A stretch of 64,000 bases of DNA from an uncultured Ruminococcus sp. (GTDB taxonomy: Bacteria; Bacillota; Clostridia; Oscillospirales; CAG-272). The stretch spans positions 38,561-102,560 of the forward strand of contig CADBKZ010000007.1 of NCBI GenBank assembly GCA_902795355.1, given 5' to 3'. The notes below the pieces were generated by a model. That model was given only the letters and a program-made list of their open reading frames with translations. It had not been told where the DNA came from and made no database searches. A program made the translations under genes and the position numbers. This document shows, one piece after another, positions 31,287 to 39,073 of the stretch (its first letter is position 1; the number at the start of each line of letters is the position of its first letter).

Positions 31287-33930
31287 TTATCCGCAATACA
31301 CCACTGACTATATCAGCGGTGTTATGTCGTTGCGCAAGCCGCAGGAAAAGTCTCTGAAAATTTTGGAAGAGATTTTGAACAGCGTTTCTCTCAGAAAAGG
31401 AATGAACCTGCGTGCCGCACTCGGCGCCGTTCACGCCATGTATCCGATTTGCACTGATTTTGAGCGGGATTTTATGTCGCTGACCTTTGCGTTGGCAACC
31501 GGCGTGGGCAAAACGAGATTGATGGGCGCATTCATTGCCTATCTTTATACGCAGATGGGCGTTCGGAATTTCTTTGTCGTTGCCCCCAATACCACCATTT
31601 ACGAAAAACTGAAACGAGATCTTTCGGATTTCAACAGCCCAAAATATGTATTCCGTGGGCTTGGCTGTTTTGGTATGGCTCCGCAAATTATCACGGACGA
31701 TGATTATAAATCAAAGCAGATTTCTGCATTTGAGACCGATATCCGTATTTTCGTTTACAACATTGATAAGTTCAATAAAGAAGACGCCAATATGAAGAAG
31801 GTCAACGAGATCATCGGCGACTCCTTCTATCAGTATCTTTCCGCATTGCCAGACCTTGTTCTGATTATGGATGAATCGCACCACTATCGGGCAGAGCGCG
31901 GCGCGGCGGCTTTGAATGAACTGCATCCTCTTTTGGGGCTGGAATTGACGGCGACGCCGCTTGTTACCAAAGGAAGCAGGCAGGTTCCGTTTAAAAATGT
32001 TGTCTATGAATATCCGCTCTCCAAAGCGATTGAGGACGGCTATACCCGTACTCCGTTTGCCGTTACCCGCTCAGATATTGATTTTTACAATTTCGGCGAC
32101 GAACAACTGGACAAGCTCATGCTTTTGGACGGCGTTTTGTGCCATGAAACAACAAAACAAAAGTTAAAAGTGTATGCCGGCAATCATCCGGGCAAACCGG
32201 TTGTCAAACCGTTTATGATGGTTGTTTGCAAAGACACCGAACACGCACAATGGGTAGATCGGTTTGTTCGTTCCGATGGATTCCGTGACGGGGCATATAA
32301 AAATAAGACGATCATCGTTCACTCCAAACAAACCGGCGCCGAGACCGAGGCAAACACACGGCTTTTGTTGGAAGTGGAAGACCCGGAAAATCCGGTTGAG
32401 ATCGTCATTCACGTCAATATGCTCAAAGAGGGTTGGGACGTCAACAATCTTTATACCATTGTCCCTCTTCGCACCGCCGCATCGAAAATTCTGCGCGAGC
32501 AGATGGTGGGGCGCGGTTTGCGTTTGCCTTACGGAGAGCGCACCGGCGACCGCGACGTTGATGCTGTCATGCTGACGGCGCACGACAAATTCAACGATAT
32601 TCTCGCTGAAGCACAGCGCGGCGACTCTATCTTCAAAGCCGGGAACGTCATCAAAGCAGAGGAACTCGTGCCGGAACAAATCACCACCACGCAGTTGTCG
32701 TTTGATATCCCGTCAACCGAAACACACGAGGAAGCGTATTCCTTTACGCAACTGGAACGCACGGAAAAGACCGACGCAGTTTTTGAAAAAACCAAAACAC
32801 TGCTTCAAAACGAAGTTTTGCAAAGCATTCAGACCGAACCGAGCCATACGGTCACTCCTCAGGCGGCAAAAAGAATCGCCGAGTCGGTTGCAAAGCAGAT
32901 TTCGGAAGATCAGGACCTCGGTGATACCTTCCGCGAAAACGAAATGCCATTGGCTTCATGGATGTTGCACGAAACCGAGCAAACCTACATTGCCGCAAAA
33001 GAAAAATTCATCCCGATTCCGCGTATTAAAATTACGGATGCCGGTGTGGAAGAATATGTGTTCGTTGATTTTGATTTAGACTTGTCGGATTTCAATCATG
33101 TGCCGATCCGCAACGAACTGTTGATTCAAAATCTCGAAGATATGAGCGACCGCCAACGCATCAAGGGTGACGCCATTGATTTTGAAGGCTATAACCCGAA
33201 AAAAGTGATTCTGGACGAGCTTCGCAAAAAGCCGGAAATCGACTACGAAAGATGTTCCGAGTTGCTGTTCAAATTGATTACACAACTTTGTGATCACTAC
33301 ACTGCCGCAAACGGCGAGAATGGGATGCGCAACATTGTTATGATGTATAAGCGCGATATCGGCAACAAGTTATATGCTCAAATGCTTCAACACTTCTATT
33401 GCAAAAACGGATTTTTGCAGGAAGAAGTGATTGGAACGCGGGATTATAACCTCCAACAAACCTACAACTACAGAGAATCGGTTGGCCTTTACGAGCCGTT
33501 TACGGAAGATATCAGAAGCGTTCTGTTTACGGGAATTCGGAAAGGTGTTTTCAGCACTGCCAAATTTGACAGCAAGGAGGGCGAACTGACGCTCGCACGC
33601 GTGCTGGAATCCGATCCCGACGTGGTCAACTGGTTGCGTCCGCATCCGCAGGAGTTCAATATCACCTACAATCATGGGCATATTTACGAGCCGGATTTTG
33701 TGGTGGAAACCGAAAATATCATTTACTTGGTGGAAGTCAAGGGAGAGGACAAACTAAATGACCCGGATGTTCTTGCCAAGAAAGAGCGCGGGATTCAGTA
33801 TTGTGCCGCCGCTTCCCGTTGGGGCAAAGCCAACGGCTATAAGGAATGGCGATATCTCTTCATCCCCGCGGGGCAAATTCAGCCGAATTCGTCTTTTAAG
33901 CAGTTGGCGGAGAGGTTTGAGAAGAAGTAA
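31276..33930 (+). CDS. res: Type III restriction endonuclease subunit (Res)
   Basis: An 884-residue helicase-nuclease. Walker A LATGVGKTRLM near 76-86, DEAD-like motif IMDESHHYRAE near 204, motif VI GRGLRLPYGERT near 413 and a C-terminal PD-(D/E)XK nuclease (EPDFVV, then YLVEVKGE near 832). It cleaves unmodified foreign DNA together with Mod. The start at 31276 inside the mod 3' end has GGAGG 9 nt upstream and aligns with family N-termini (SDYPQYTTDYISGVM). All catalytic motifs look intact, so the system appears functional. Confidence 0.92.
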   Translation: MRSDYPQYTTDYISGVMSLRKPQEKSLKILEEILNSVSLRKGMNLRAALGAVHAMYPICTDFERDFMSLTFALATGVGKTRLMGAFIAYLYTQMGVRNFFVVAPNTTIYEKLKRDLSDFNSPKYVFRGLGCFGMAPQIITDDDYKSKQISAFETDIRIFVYNIDKFNKEDANMKKVNEIIGDSFYQYLSALPDLVLIMDESHHYRAERGAAALNELHPLLGLELTATPLVTKGSRQVPFKNVVYEYPLSKAIEDGYTRTPFAVTRSDIDFYNFGDEQLDKLMLLDGVLCHETTKQKLKVYAGNHPGKPVVKPFMMVVCKDTEHAQWVDRFVRSDGFRDGAYKNKTIIVHSKQTGAETEANTRLLLEVEDPENPVEIVIHVNMLKEGWDVNNLYTIVPLRTAASKILREQMVGRGLRLPYGERTGDRDVDAVMLTAHDKFNDILAEAQRGDSIFKAGNVIKAEELVPEQITTTQLSFDIPSTETHEEAYSFTQLERTEKTDAVFEKTKTLLQNEVLQSIQTEPSHTVTPQAAKRIAESVAKQISEDQDLGDTFRENEMPLASWMLHETEQTYIAAKEKFIPIPRIKITDAGVEEYVFVDFDLDLSDFNHVPIRNELLIQNLEDMSDRQRIKGDAIDFEGYNPKKVILDELRKKPEIDYERCSELLFKLITQLCDHYTAANGENGMRNIVMMYKRDIGNKLYAQMLQHFYCKNGFLQEEVIGTRDYNLQQTYNYRESVGLYEPFTEDIRSVLFTGIRKGVFSTAKFDSKEGELTLARVLESDPDVVNWLRPHPQEFNITYNHGHIYEPDFVVETENIIYLVEVKGEDKLNDPDVLAKKERGIQYCAAASRWGKANGYKEWRYLFIPAGQIQPNSSFKQLAERFEKK

Positions 33931-33984
33931 AATTAGAGAACTATAGGAGACAAATAAAGCAACGGAAACGGAGTGTAACTAATC

Positions 33985-36369
33985 TTGAAGCCCAAAACGG
34001 AAAAAGCAAAAAACTATAATAATGGTATTGTGGAGATGGGGCAAATAGGGCAAAATATTTTTTTACACAACATCCTGTCACAAAATGATCATTCAAAACT
34101 TATGGATGAACTTTCAAAGCAAGAACCAGAATTAAAGTCTGAAATAGATTCTTTGATCTTAAAGATACGGGATAACATTCTTAAATGTGATCCGTTGCAA
34201 TTGTTAAACTATGCTCAGTTAAATTTTCTTAAATCACTTTTAGGAACAACTTCAGAATTTCAACTTCAAGGACTTGACAATATTGCAATTGGGCGCTCGG
34301 TTGAATACATTCAAAGCGTTTATGTTTCATGCGAAAAAAGTCAGCCCGAAGCAATCGAAGATCCTTCCAAATTGTTCTTTGAAATAAGTGCTGAGATTGA
34401 ACAATTATATCAATTAGTTCACCAATATTACATTGCTTTTTTCGCTGCTTATAAAAAATCTCATGAAATAAACGATGAACTGTTGAAAGAGATATTTGAG
34501 GCACAAGCGTCATATTTGGTTAGGGGGCATAGGTATCAGGCATTTGAGTTAGATTACTATAGATATTTACTCATGCCTCACAATGATATTTTTCTGAAAT
34601 TATTCAATATGTCAAGCAACGACATAATTGAAGGGATTGGCAAATTGCAATACGCTCTTTCGCAGGGAAGAATGGATCCCATGAATGGGCTTATGAGTAT
34701 GTTCGATGCCTTGAAAGATGTTGATCAAAAGGATATTGAACATGTTATGAGCATCCAAATGGAAACAGGGCAAAAACTTGTTCAAGATTTTTTCGGTGTT
34801 GGGCTAAATGATGTTTGCAACATAACAAGGTGGTCAAAAGCATTTGTTAAAGAGCTTTCATTTGGCGTGGGCGAATACACGGACTTTTTTGCTGACAAAG
34901 AGTATTCTGGATGGCCAATTATAGATTTGCCCATACAAAAGAAGCCTTTTATCGAAATTGAAAATCAATACTATTGCTTTGATTACTATTCCTTTACAGA
35001 TAATTTTTACAGAGCAATTCAAAAGATGATTCCAAACAAAGATCCTGATTATAATTGGAGTTCAATCCAACAACAGGCGAGCGAATCCATGACAGCAGAT
35101 GTTTTTCAAAAGCTACTTCCCGGATGTTCAATTTATAAAAATAATTATTATCCCAGAAATAAGTCTTTAAAGCAGATGTGCGAAAACGATCTAATAATAC
35201 AATATTACGATTGTTTAATGGTTGTTGAAATCAAAGCGGGAACCTTTGTTTATACTCCACCGATTTTTGACTTTAATCATCACATCGAATCGTATAAAAA
35301 GTTGATTGAAGAATCAGAGAATCAATGTCAACGAACTTTTGATTATTTGTCTTCAAAAGATAATGCCCAATTATACAATGAAGATAAAACCGAAAAAGGT
35401 TGCATTGATATGTCAAAAATTAGCGACATATATTTGCTTTCAGTTACCGTAGATAACATAAATGTTTTTGCTGCAAGAGCTGAAAAACTAAGCTTTATAA
35501 AAGCAAATTGCAGAGCAATAAGTATAGCGATTGACGATTTGATGGTATACCAGTCTTATTTTGATTCCCCCTTGAAGTTTTTGCACTTTTTGAAGAACCG
35601 AAGAGCGGCTACTTTATTGCGAACTCTTGTTCCGACGGACGAGTTAGACCACTTGGGAATGTACATTAAGCATAATTGTTATGCAATGTATTTCTCGGGC
35701 ATGAGTCGGGGCAGAACAAATCCGATTGGATTTAGAGAAGAGTTAGATAATTACTTTACACAAATTTATCATCCCCAACTAAATCCTGTAAAACCTCAGC
35801 AAGCAATCCCGGGACTTTTCGAAAAGATTATCGCTTTTTTAGATAAGTCTAATTATGATAATAAAGTGCAAATATCAAATTATTTCTTGGACTTTTCGTC
35901 AGAGGCAAAAACACAGTTTTCCAATCAAATAGAGCAAGTTTTTACGTATCAAAAAACGACGGGTCAGACAAGAATAATCAGTTCAATTGGAAAAGAGGCA
36001 AACGGTTTAAGATACTCTTGTTTTATTTCTCAGCCCGGTGTTCCAAGGCCTACCGAAGAGACTCAAAAAGATTATGTCCTTTCAAATATGGTTTTGAACA
36101 GTGATGAAAATCGTACACAAATCAACCTTGATTTAGATGATTTTCAAGAAATTAAAGGGGTTTCGATTTGCTTCTATTCTAAAAAAGATATTCCAACAGA
36201 TCGTTGGGAAGAATTAAGAATTCAAGGAGAGAGACTTGCAAGCGATCGATTACAACGATACATCGCTTCGAACGGAAACAAAATTGGGCGAAATGAATTG
36301 TGCCCATGCGGTAGCGGGAAGAAATATAAAAAGTGTTGTGGAAGATCTCCAAACCAAGCTCTCTTCTAA
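33985..36369 (+). CDS. Large protein with candidate PD-(D/E)XK nuclease site and C-terminal SEC-C zinc motif
   Basis: A protein of up to 794 residues, strongly AT-rich compared with its surroundings. Residues about 395-425 contain CENDLIIQYYDCLMVVEIKA, an Asp followed by a beta-strand and E-x-K, the spacing of a PD-(D/E)XK nuclease core. The last 25 residues are a SEC-C motif (NELCPCGSGKKYKKCCG) that binds zinc. The rest is unassigned and helical. Position directly behind res suggests an accessory defence role, but this is inference. The start is uncertain: TTG at 33985 (GGAG 12 nt upstream) or ATG at 34036. Confidence 0.6.
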   Translation: MKPKTEKAKNYNNGIVEMGQIGQNIFLHNILSQNDHSKLMDELSKQEPELKSEIDSLILKIRDNILKCDPLQLLNYAQLNFLKSLLGTTSEFQLQGLDNIAIGRSVEYIQSVYVSCEKSQPEAIEDPSKLFFEISAEIEQLYQLVHQYYIAFFAAYKKSHEINDELLKEIFEAQASYLVRGHRYQAFELDYYRYLLMPHNDIFLKLFNMSSNDIIEGIGKLQYALSQGRMDPMNGLMSMFDALKDVDQKDIEHVMSIQMETGQKLVQDFFGVGLNDVCNITRWSKAFVKELSFGVGEYTDFFADKEYSGWPIIDLPIQKKPFIEIENQYYCFDYYSFTDNFYRAIQKMIPNKDPDYNWSSIQQQASESMTADVFQKLLPGCSIYKNNYYPRNKSLKQMCENDLIIQYYDCLMVVEIKAGTFVYTPPIFDFNHHIESYKKLIEESENQCQRTFDYLSSKDNAQLYNEDKTEKGCIDMSKISDIYLLSVTVDNINVFAARAEKLSFIKANCRAISIAIDDLMVYQSYFDSPLKFLHFLKNRRAATLLRTLVPTDELDHLGMYIKHNCYAMYFSGMSRGRTNPIGFREELDNYFTQIYHPQLNPVKPQQAIPGLFEKIIAFLDKSNYDNKVQISNYFLDFSSEAKTQFSNQIEQVFTYQKTTGQTRIISSIGKEANGLRYSCFISQPGVPRPTEETQKDYVLSNMVLNSDENRTQINLDLDDFQEIKGVSICFYSKKDIPTDRWEELRIQGERLASDRLQRYIASNGNKIGRNELCPCGSGKKYKKCCGRSPNQALF

Positions 36370-36404
36370 TTTTTCTGCTTTTGGAAATATTTTTCAAAAA
36401 ACTA

Positions 36405-36433
36405 TTGACAATCGCAAATCTATATGCTATAAT
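36405..36433 (+). promoter_or_regulatory. Promoter in front of a structured leader/RNA
   Basis: TTGACA (36405-36410), 17 bp, TATAAT (36428-36433), only about 35 nt after the preceding stop. No good ORF follows for more than 500 nt. Confidence 0.8.
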
Positions 36434-36439
36434 AGTTCT

Positions 36440-36690
36440 GATATTGAAAGTTTGTCTTGCAAAATGCCGCTTTGTGGCTGCAAGAAAAGAACTTCGTTTG
36501 CGCGGGAGTGACGATCCCGCGGTTCCCAGACACAACTCTACGATAGGGTAAGTGTTTATTGTTGCGTCTGGCGTCGAGCGCTATGGTGGTTTGGCGATCG
36601 AGAACTTTCCGGAGTTTTCCGCTTTTGAGTGAAAGGGTTGCGTTTTTTGCGGAAAATGTTGATGGGCTTTTTCGTCATACAATTTTTTAG
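36440..36690 (+). ncRNA. Candidate structured RNA upstream of the mobilization genes
   Basis: Downstream of a consensus promoter, four consecutive stem-loops can be drawn: CTTGCA...TGCAAG (36457-36484, with inner GCC/GGC), CGCGGGA/TCCCGCG (36501-36521), CCAGAC...GTCTGG (36526-36571) and TTTTCCGC/GCGGAAAA (36616-36656). The segment is free of credible coding frames. Class unknown; it could be a regulatory leader of the mob genes or a stand-alone RNA of the mobile element. Confidence 0.45.
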
Positions 36691-36724
36691 GTAACACAAT
36701 TAAAATTCAATATCAAAACGGAAG

Positions 36725-36815
36725 AAAAGTCCGTACGAGTGTAATTACGCCTGTGTTAGTTTGGCGGTCAAATTCGTACGGACTTTTTATTTACAGGAGG
36801 TGATTATGATGTAGT
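36725..36815 (+). promoter_or_regulatory. Stem-loop followed by a strong ribosome-binding site and a two-codon ORF
   Basis: AAAGTCCGTACGA pairs with TCGTACGGACTTT around a 35-nt loop and is followed by TTTTTATTT. Then comes ACAGGAGGTGATT and ATG-ATG-TAG. Either the coding region behind this site has been lost, or the minimal start-stop is regulatory. The remaining stretch to 37280 holds one doubtful short ORF and the oriT. Confidence 0.5.
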
Positions 36816-36965
36816 GAAATGACAATCGAATAATCAATCGAAGTAGTCGGCGGTAATGATATCGGCGACTTTTTTGCGCGCCTTGAATTTACCAGAAGTG
36901 AAAATTATCTTTGACTTCAACTTTAACTTTTGGAGAAAAAACAGCTCTTCTAAATGAAGGGGAAA

Positions 36966-37061
36966 ATGACAGAACGGAGCATTTATGAACCGTCCAAGAG
37001 ACCATCCCAAAATGTAATTTGCACGCCACTTTTATGGCAGAAAAGCGCAAGCAAATTGTAA
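36966..37061 (+). pseudogene. Short ORF, probably a gene remnant
   Basis: 31 codons starting MTERSIYEPSKRPSQ after AAGGGGAAA. The composition is plausible for a protein N-terminus, but it ends abruptly and resembles no complete family I recognise. It may be the beginning of a truncated mobile-element gene. Confidence 0.3.
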
Positions 37062-37104
37062 GCAAAATATAAGCAAACTTTTGTCGACGGAGCGAAGCGC
37101 GAAT

Positions 37105-37128
37105 AAAAGTATAGCTCACTATACTTTG
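37105..37128 (-). other. oriT: Putative origin of transfer (oriT) for the MobV relaxase
   Basis: A 9-bp inverted repeat (AAAGTATAG...CTATACTTT) with a 4-nt centre. Read on the minus strand it is AAAGTATAGTGAGCTATACT, very close to the pMV158 oriT inverted repeat AAAGTATAGTGTGTTATACT, whose nick site lies in TAGTGTG/TTA. It lies about 150 bp upstream of the MobV relaxase gene, the normal position for this family. Confidence 0.75.
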
Positions 37129-37279
37129 CTCTGCAAAGTGTGGGCGCGACGCGTGAAGCAAACAGTCCGGTGGACTGTTTGTAGCCAAAGCGGGGAGCAA
37201 TTTATAATTGCGACCTGGCACGAAGTGGACGAGGGTCTGTGTCCGTCAACAAAATCAAACAGAAAGAGGTGAAAACGCA

Positions 37280-38407
37280 ATATCCTATTTGGTGTGCCAC
37301 ATGGAGAAATATCACAAAACCGATATTGCTCCCATCGAAAAAGAAAACGAAAGGGATGAAAATTATAAAGCCAAAAATCCGCAGATCGAACGAGATCGGA
37401 CAAGCGGCAATTACCACATTCTCGGTCGATCGGAAAGTTACACGGAATACATCAATCAGCGCCTTGCGGAAAACAATCTCAAGCCACGCAAGGACGCGGT
37501 GTTTATGTGTTCCTTCGTCATCGGCTCTGATAGGGAGTTCTTTTCCGACAAGTTCCCACAGGAAGTGGACGAATTCTTTACCGAAGCCACGCGCTATTTT
37601 GCCGAGAAATACGGAACCGAGAACATCATTTCTGCCGTTGTCCACATGGACGAAACAACGCCGCATCTGCACCTGAATCTGATCCCACTATCCAACGGTC
37701 GGCTCTGCGCCAAAGATTTATTCTGCCCCAAGAACCTGCGTGAGTTGCAGACTGAATTACACGAGCACGTCGGCAAAAAGTTTGGCTTGGAACGCGGAAA
37801 GATCAACAGCCAAGCGGAACACCTGTCAAGTGCTGAATTCAAGGCAAAGAAAATTCTAGAGCAAGCCGAAGCCGAGAATCAAAGATTGAAACAGGAAAAT
37901 CTATCTGCTCGTGAGCAGTTCTATGAAACGCAAGGAGAGATTCAAAAAGCCAGAAAAGAGCGCGACGAAATTGTCTCCCAACGGAATGCCGAGGCAGATT
38001 ACAGCCACGCGCTGGAAGAAGCTAAGAGCGGAGTGGTATCCCACGGCAAAAAGGAGATGCGGGATCAAATTGTCGCTCTGACTGCCGAGAACAAGCGTCT
38101 CGAATCTGAGAACGCGCGTCTTGCAAAGGACAACGGCGACCTGTTCCAACAGCTTCGAAAATCGTCTGTTTCCGAGAAAAAAGCCGAGGTTGCAAGGAAT
38201 GCCATGCTCGCCGTCCGGCAACACGAACCGGAAGCGTTTGTAAGGACGTTCTTCAAATCAACAGCTCTCATCCAGCCGTTCATTGACCTTTTCTCCGCGC
38301 CGATCCCATTACCGCGAAACCGGGTTAGAGAAATCGAGCAAGAACTCGAATGGGAGAAACGGCAGGAACAACTCAAAAACAAATCCAAATCCGATTGGAG
38401 TAAATAA
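37280..38407 (+). CDS. mobV: MobV-family relaxase (plasmid recombination/mobilization protein)
   Basis: About 375 residues. The catalytic motif HMDETTPHLHLNLIPL (near 125) is the MobV/Pre metal-binding signature; a long coiled coil follows (about 190-320). The relaxase would nick at oriT and pilot the strand during helper-dependent transfer. The conserved N-terminus (SYLVCHMEKYHKTD) lies directly behind AGAGGTGAAAACGCA and an ATA codon at 37280, where homologues would be expected to have ATG; canonical alternatives are TTG 37289, GTG 37292 and ATG 37301, all of which cut into the conserved motif. A reading from 37208 adds unlikely residues and overruns the ribosome-binding site. Confidence 0.85.
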   Translation: MSYLVCHMEKYHKTDIAPIEKENERDENYKAKNPQIERDRTSGNYHILGRSESYTEYINQRLAENNLKPRKDAVFMCSFVIGSDREFFSDKFPQEVDEFFTEATRYFAEKYGTENIISAVVHMDETTPHLHLNLIPLSNGRLCAKDLFCPKNLRELQTELHEHVGKKFGLERGKINSQAEHLSSAEFKAKKILEQAEAENQRLKQENLSAREQFYETQGEIQKARKERDEIVSQRNAEADYSHALEEAKSGVVSHGKKEMRDQIVALTAENKRLESENARLAKDNGDLFQQLRKSSVSEKKAEVARNAMLAVRQHEPEAFVRTFFKSTALIQPFIDLFSAPIPLPRNRVREIEQELEWEKRQEQLKNKSKSDWSK

Positions 38408-38435
38408 TGAAAGAAGGAGGAAAACGCTATAGCGA

Positions 38436-38639
38436 ATGCCAAGAAAGCGCAAGAACAACACGGGTGTGCCTGACTATGAAATCGATTCGATTGCCAGAGT
38501 TTTGTATTCATCAATCATTGCCTATTGCAATTCCGAGCAAGGGAAAGCGGACTACGCCGAGTGGAAAAAACAACAATTGAATATTCAAAAAACAGAAATA
38601 GTGCCCACTGAATCCATTGGGCAACCGCAAAACAAATAA
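38436..38639 (+). CDS. Small protein downstream of the relaxase
   Basis: 67 residues starting MPRKRKNNTGVPDYEIDSIA; a similar short ORF (VPDYEIDxIAR) commonly accompanies such relaxases, function unknown. The ATG is 15 nt from GGAGG, which is too far; an ATA codon stands at the usual distance but in another frame, so the gene start may be damaged or unusual. Followed by a terminator. Confidence 0.55.
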   Translation: MPRKRKNNTGVPDYEIDSIARVLYSSIIAYCNSEQGKADYAEWKKQQLNIQKTEIVPTESIGQPQNK

Positions 38640-38670
38640 GCGGCGGTTTGTCGGAATCCGGTAAAACGGC

Positions 38671-38710
38671 AAGCGAGGAGCAACCATCCAAAATTGCTCC
38701 TCGCTTTTTT
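38671..38710 (+). terminator. Terminator of the mobilization genes
   Basis: AAGCGAGGAGCAA pairs with TTGCTCCTCGCTT around a 10-nt loop, followed by T6. Confidence 0.88.
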
Positions 38711-38713
38711 CTA

Positions 38714-38737
38714 TTCTAATTGACGTTCTAATTGACG
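38714..38737. repeat. 12-bp perfect tandem duplication
   Basis: TTCTAATTGACG occurs twice in direct succession between the island's last terminator and tRNA-Glu. It could be an insertion footprint or recombinase half-sites; nothing further supports either. Confidence 0.5.
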
Positions 38738-38802
38738 TGTTTTAAGTAAACGATAAAGGCAAATCCATCTCCTAACGGAAACAGGTTTGCCTTTAACTCG
38801 TT

Positions 38803-38877
38803 TGGTGACCCCTACGGGAATCGAACCCATATCTTCGCCGTGAGAGGGCGACGTCTTGACCGTTTGACTAAGGGGCC
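38803..38877 (-). tRNA. tRNA-Glu (anticodon CTC)
   Basis: A 75-nt cloverleaf on the minus strand: acceptor GGCCCCT with AGGGGTC, D-arm GTC...GAC, anticodon stem TCGCC/GGCGA around loop CTCTCAC (anticodon CTC), T-arm with TTCGATT, discriminator A and an encoded CCA. It reads GAG codons. It lies at the right border of the island. Confidence 0.95.
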
Positions 38878-38895
38878 TTTTTTCAAGACTTTGAT

Positions 38896-38924
38896 ATTAT
38901 ATCATATCTTTTCGCAAATTGCAA
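38896..38924 (-). promoter_or_regulatory. Promoter of tRNA-Glu
   Basis: TTGCAA (38919-38924), 17 bp, TATAAT (38896-38901) on the minus strand; transcription would begin about 10 nt before the tRNA. A hairpin AAAGGCAAA/TTTGCCTTT (38755-38794) downstream of the tRNA may end the transcript. Confidence 0.75.
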
Positions 38925-39014
38925 TAGGTTTTTGCAAAATTTCTCAAAAAACTTTCCGAAGGGCGAGCGGCGGGCGCGCCGTTGGGCGCGGCAACGCCGC
39001 AAAATGTTCCGTGC

Positions 39015-39064
39015 CGAAAAAAACGCGGTTCCCCGCTCCCCGCAATTGTGGGAAGCGGAGAACC
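39015..39064 (-). terminator. Terminator of the ABC exporter operon
   Basis: On the minus strand GGTTC-CCGCT-CC pairs with its complement around an AATTG-containing loop, followed by GCG and T7. Confidence 0.8.
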
Positions 39065-39073
39065 GCCGGTTTC

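Larger units (their letters stand above)
26055..38640. mobile_element. Putative integrative mobilizable element with type III restriction-modification
   Basis: Serine recombinase, XRE regulator, DUF4143 ATPase, mod/res pair, SEC-C nuclease-like gene, structured RNA, oriT and MobV relaxase are contiguous, lower in GC than the flanks and bounded by terminators and tRNA-Glu. Relaxase plus oriT without a type IV secretion system means it would need a helper for transfer. Exact ends are not determined; the four-helix/J1 module at 24.9-26.0 kb may be a separate insertion. Confidence 0.6.

Noticed and set aside
36440..36690. Group II intron
   Set aside because: No typical domain V hairpin, no GTGYG start and no intron-encoded reverse transcriptase could be seen.
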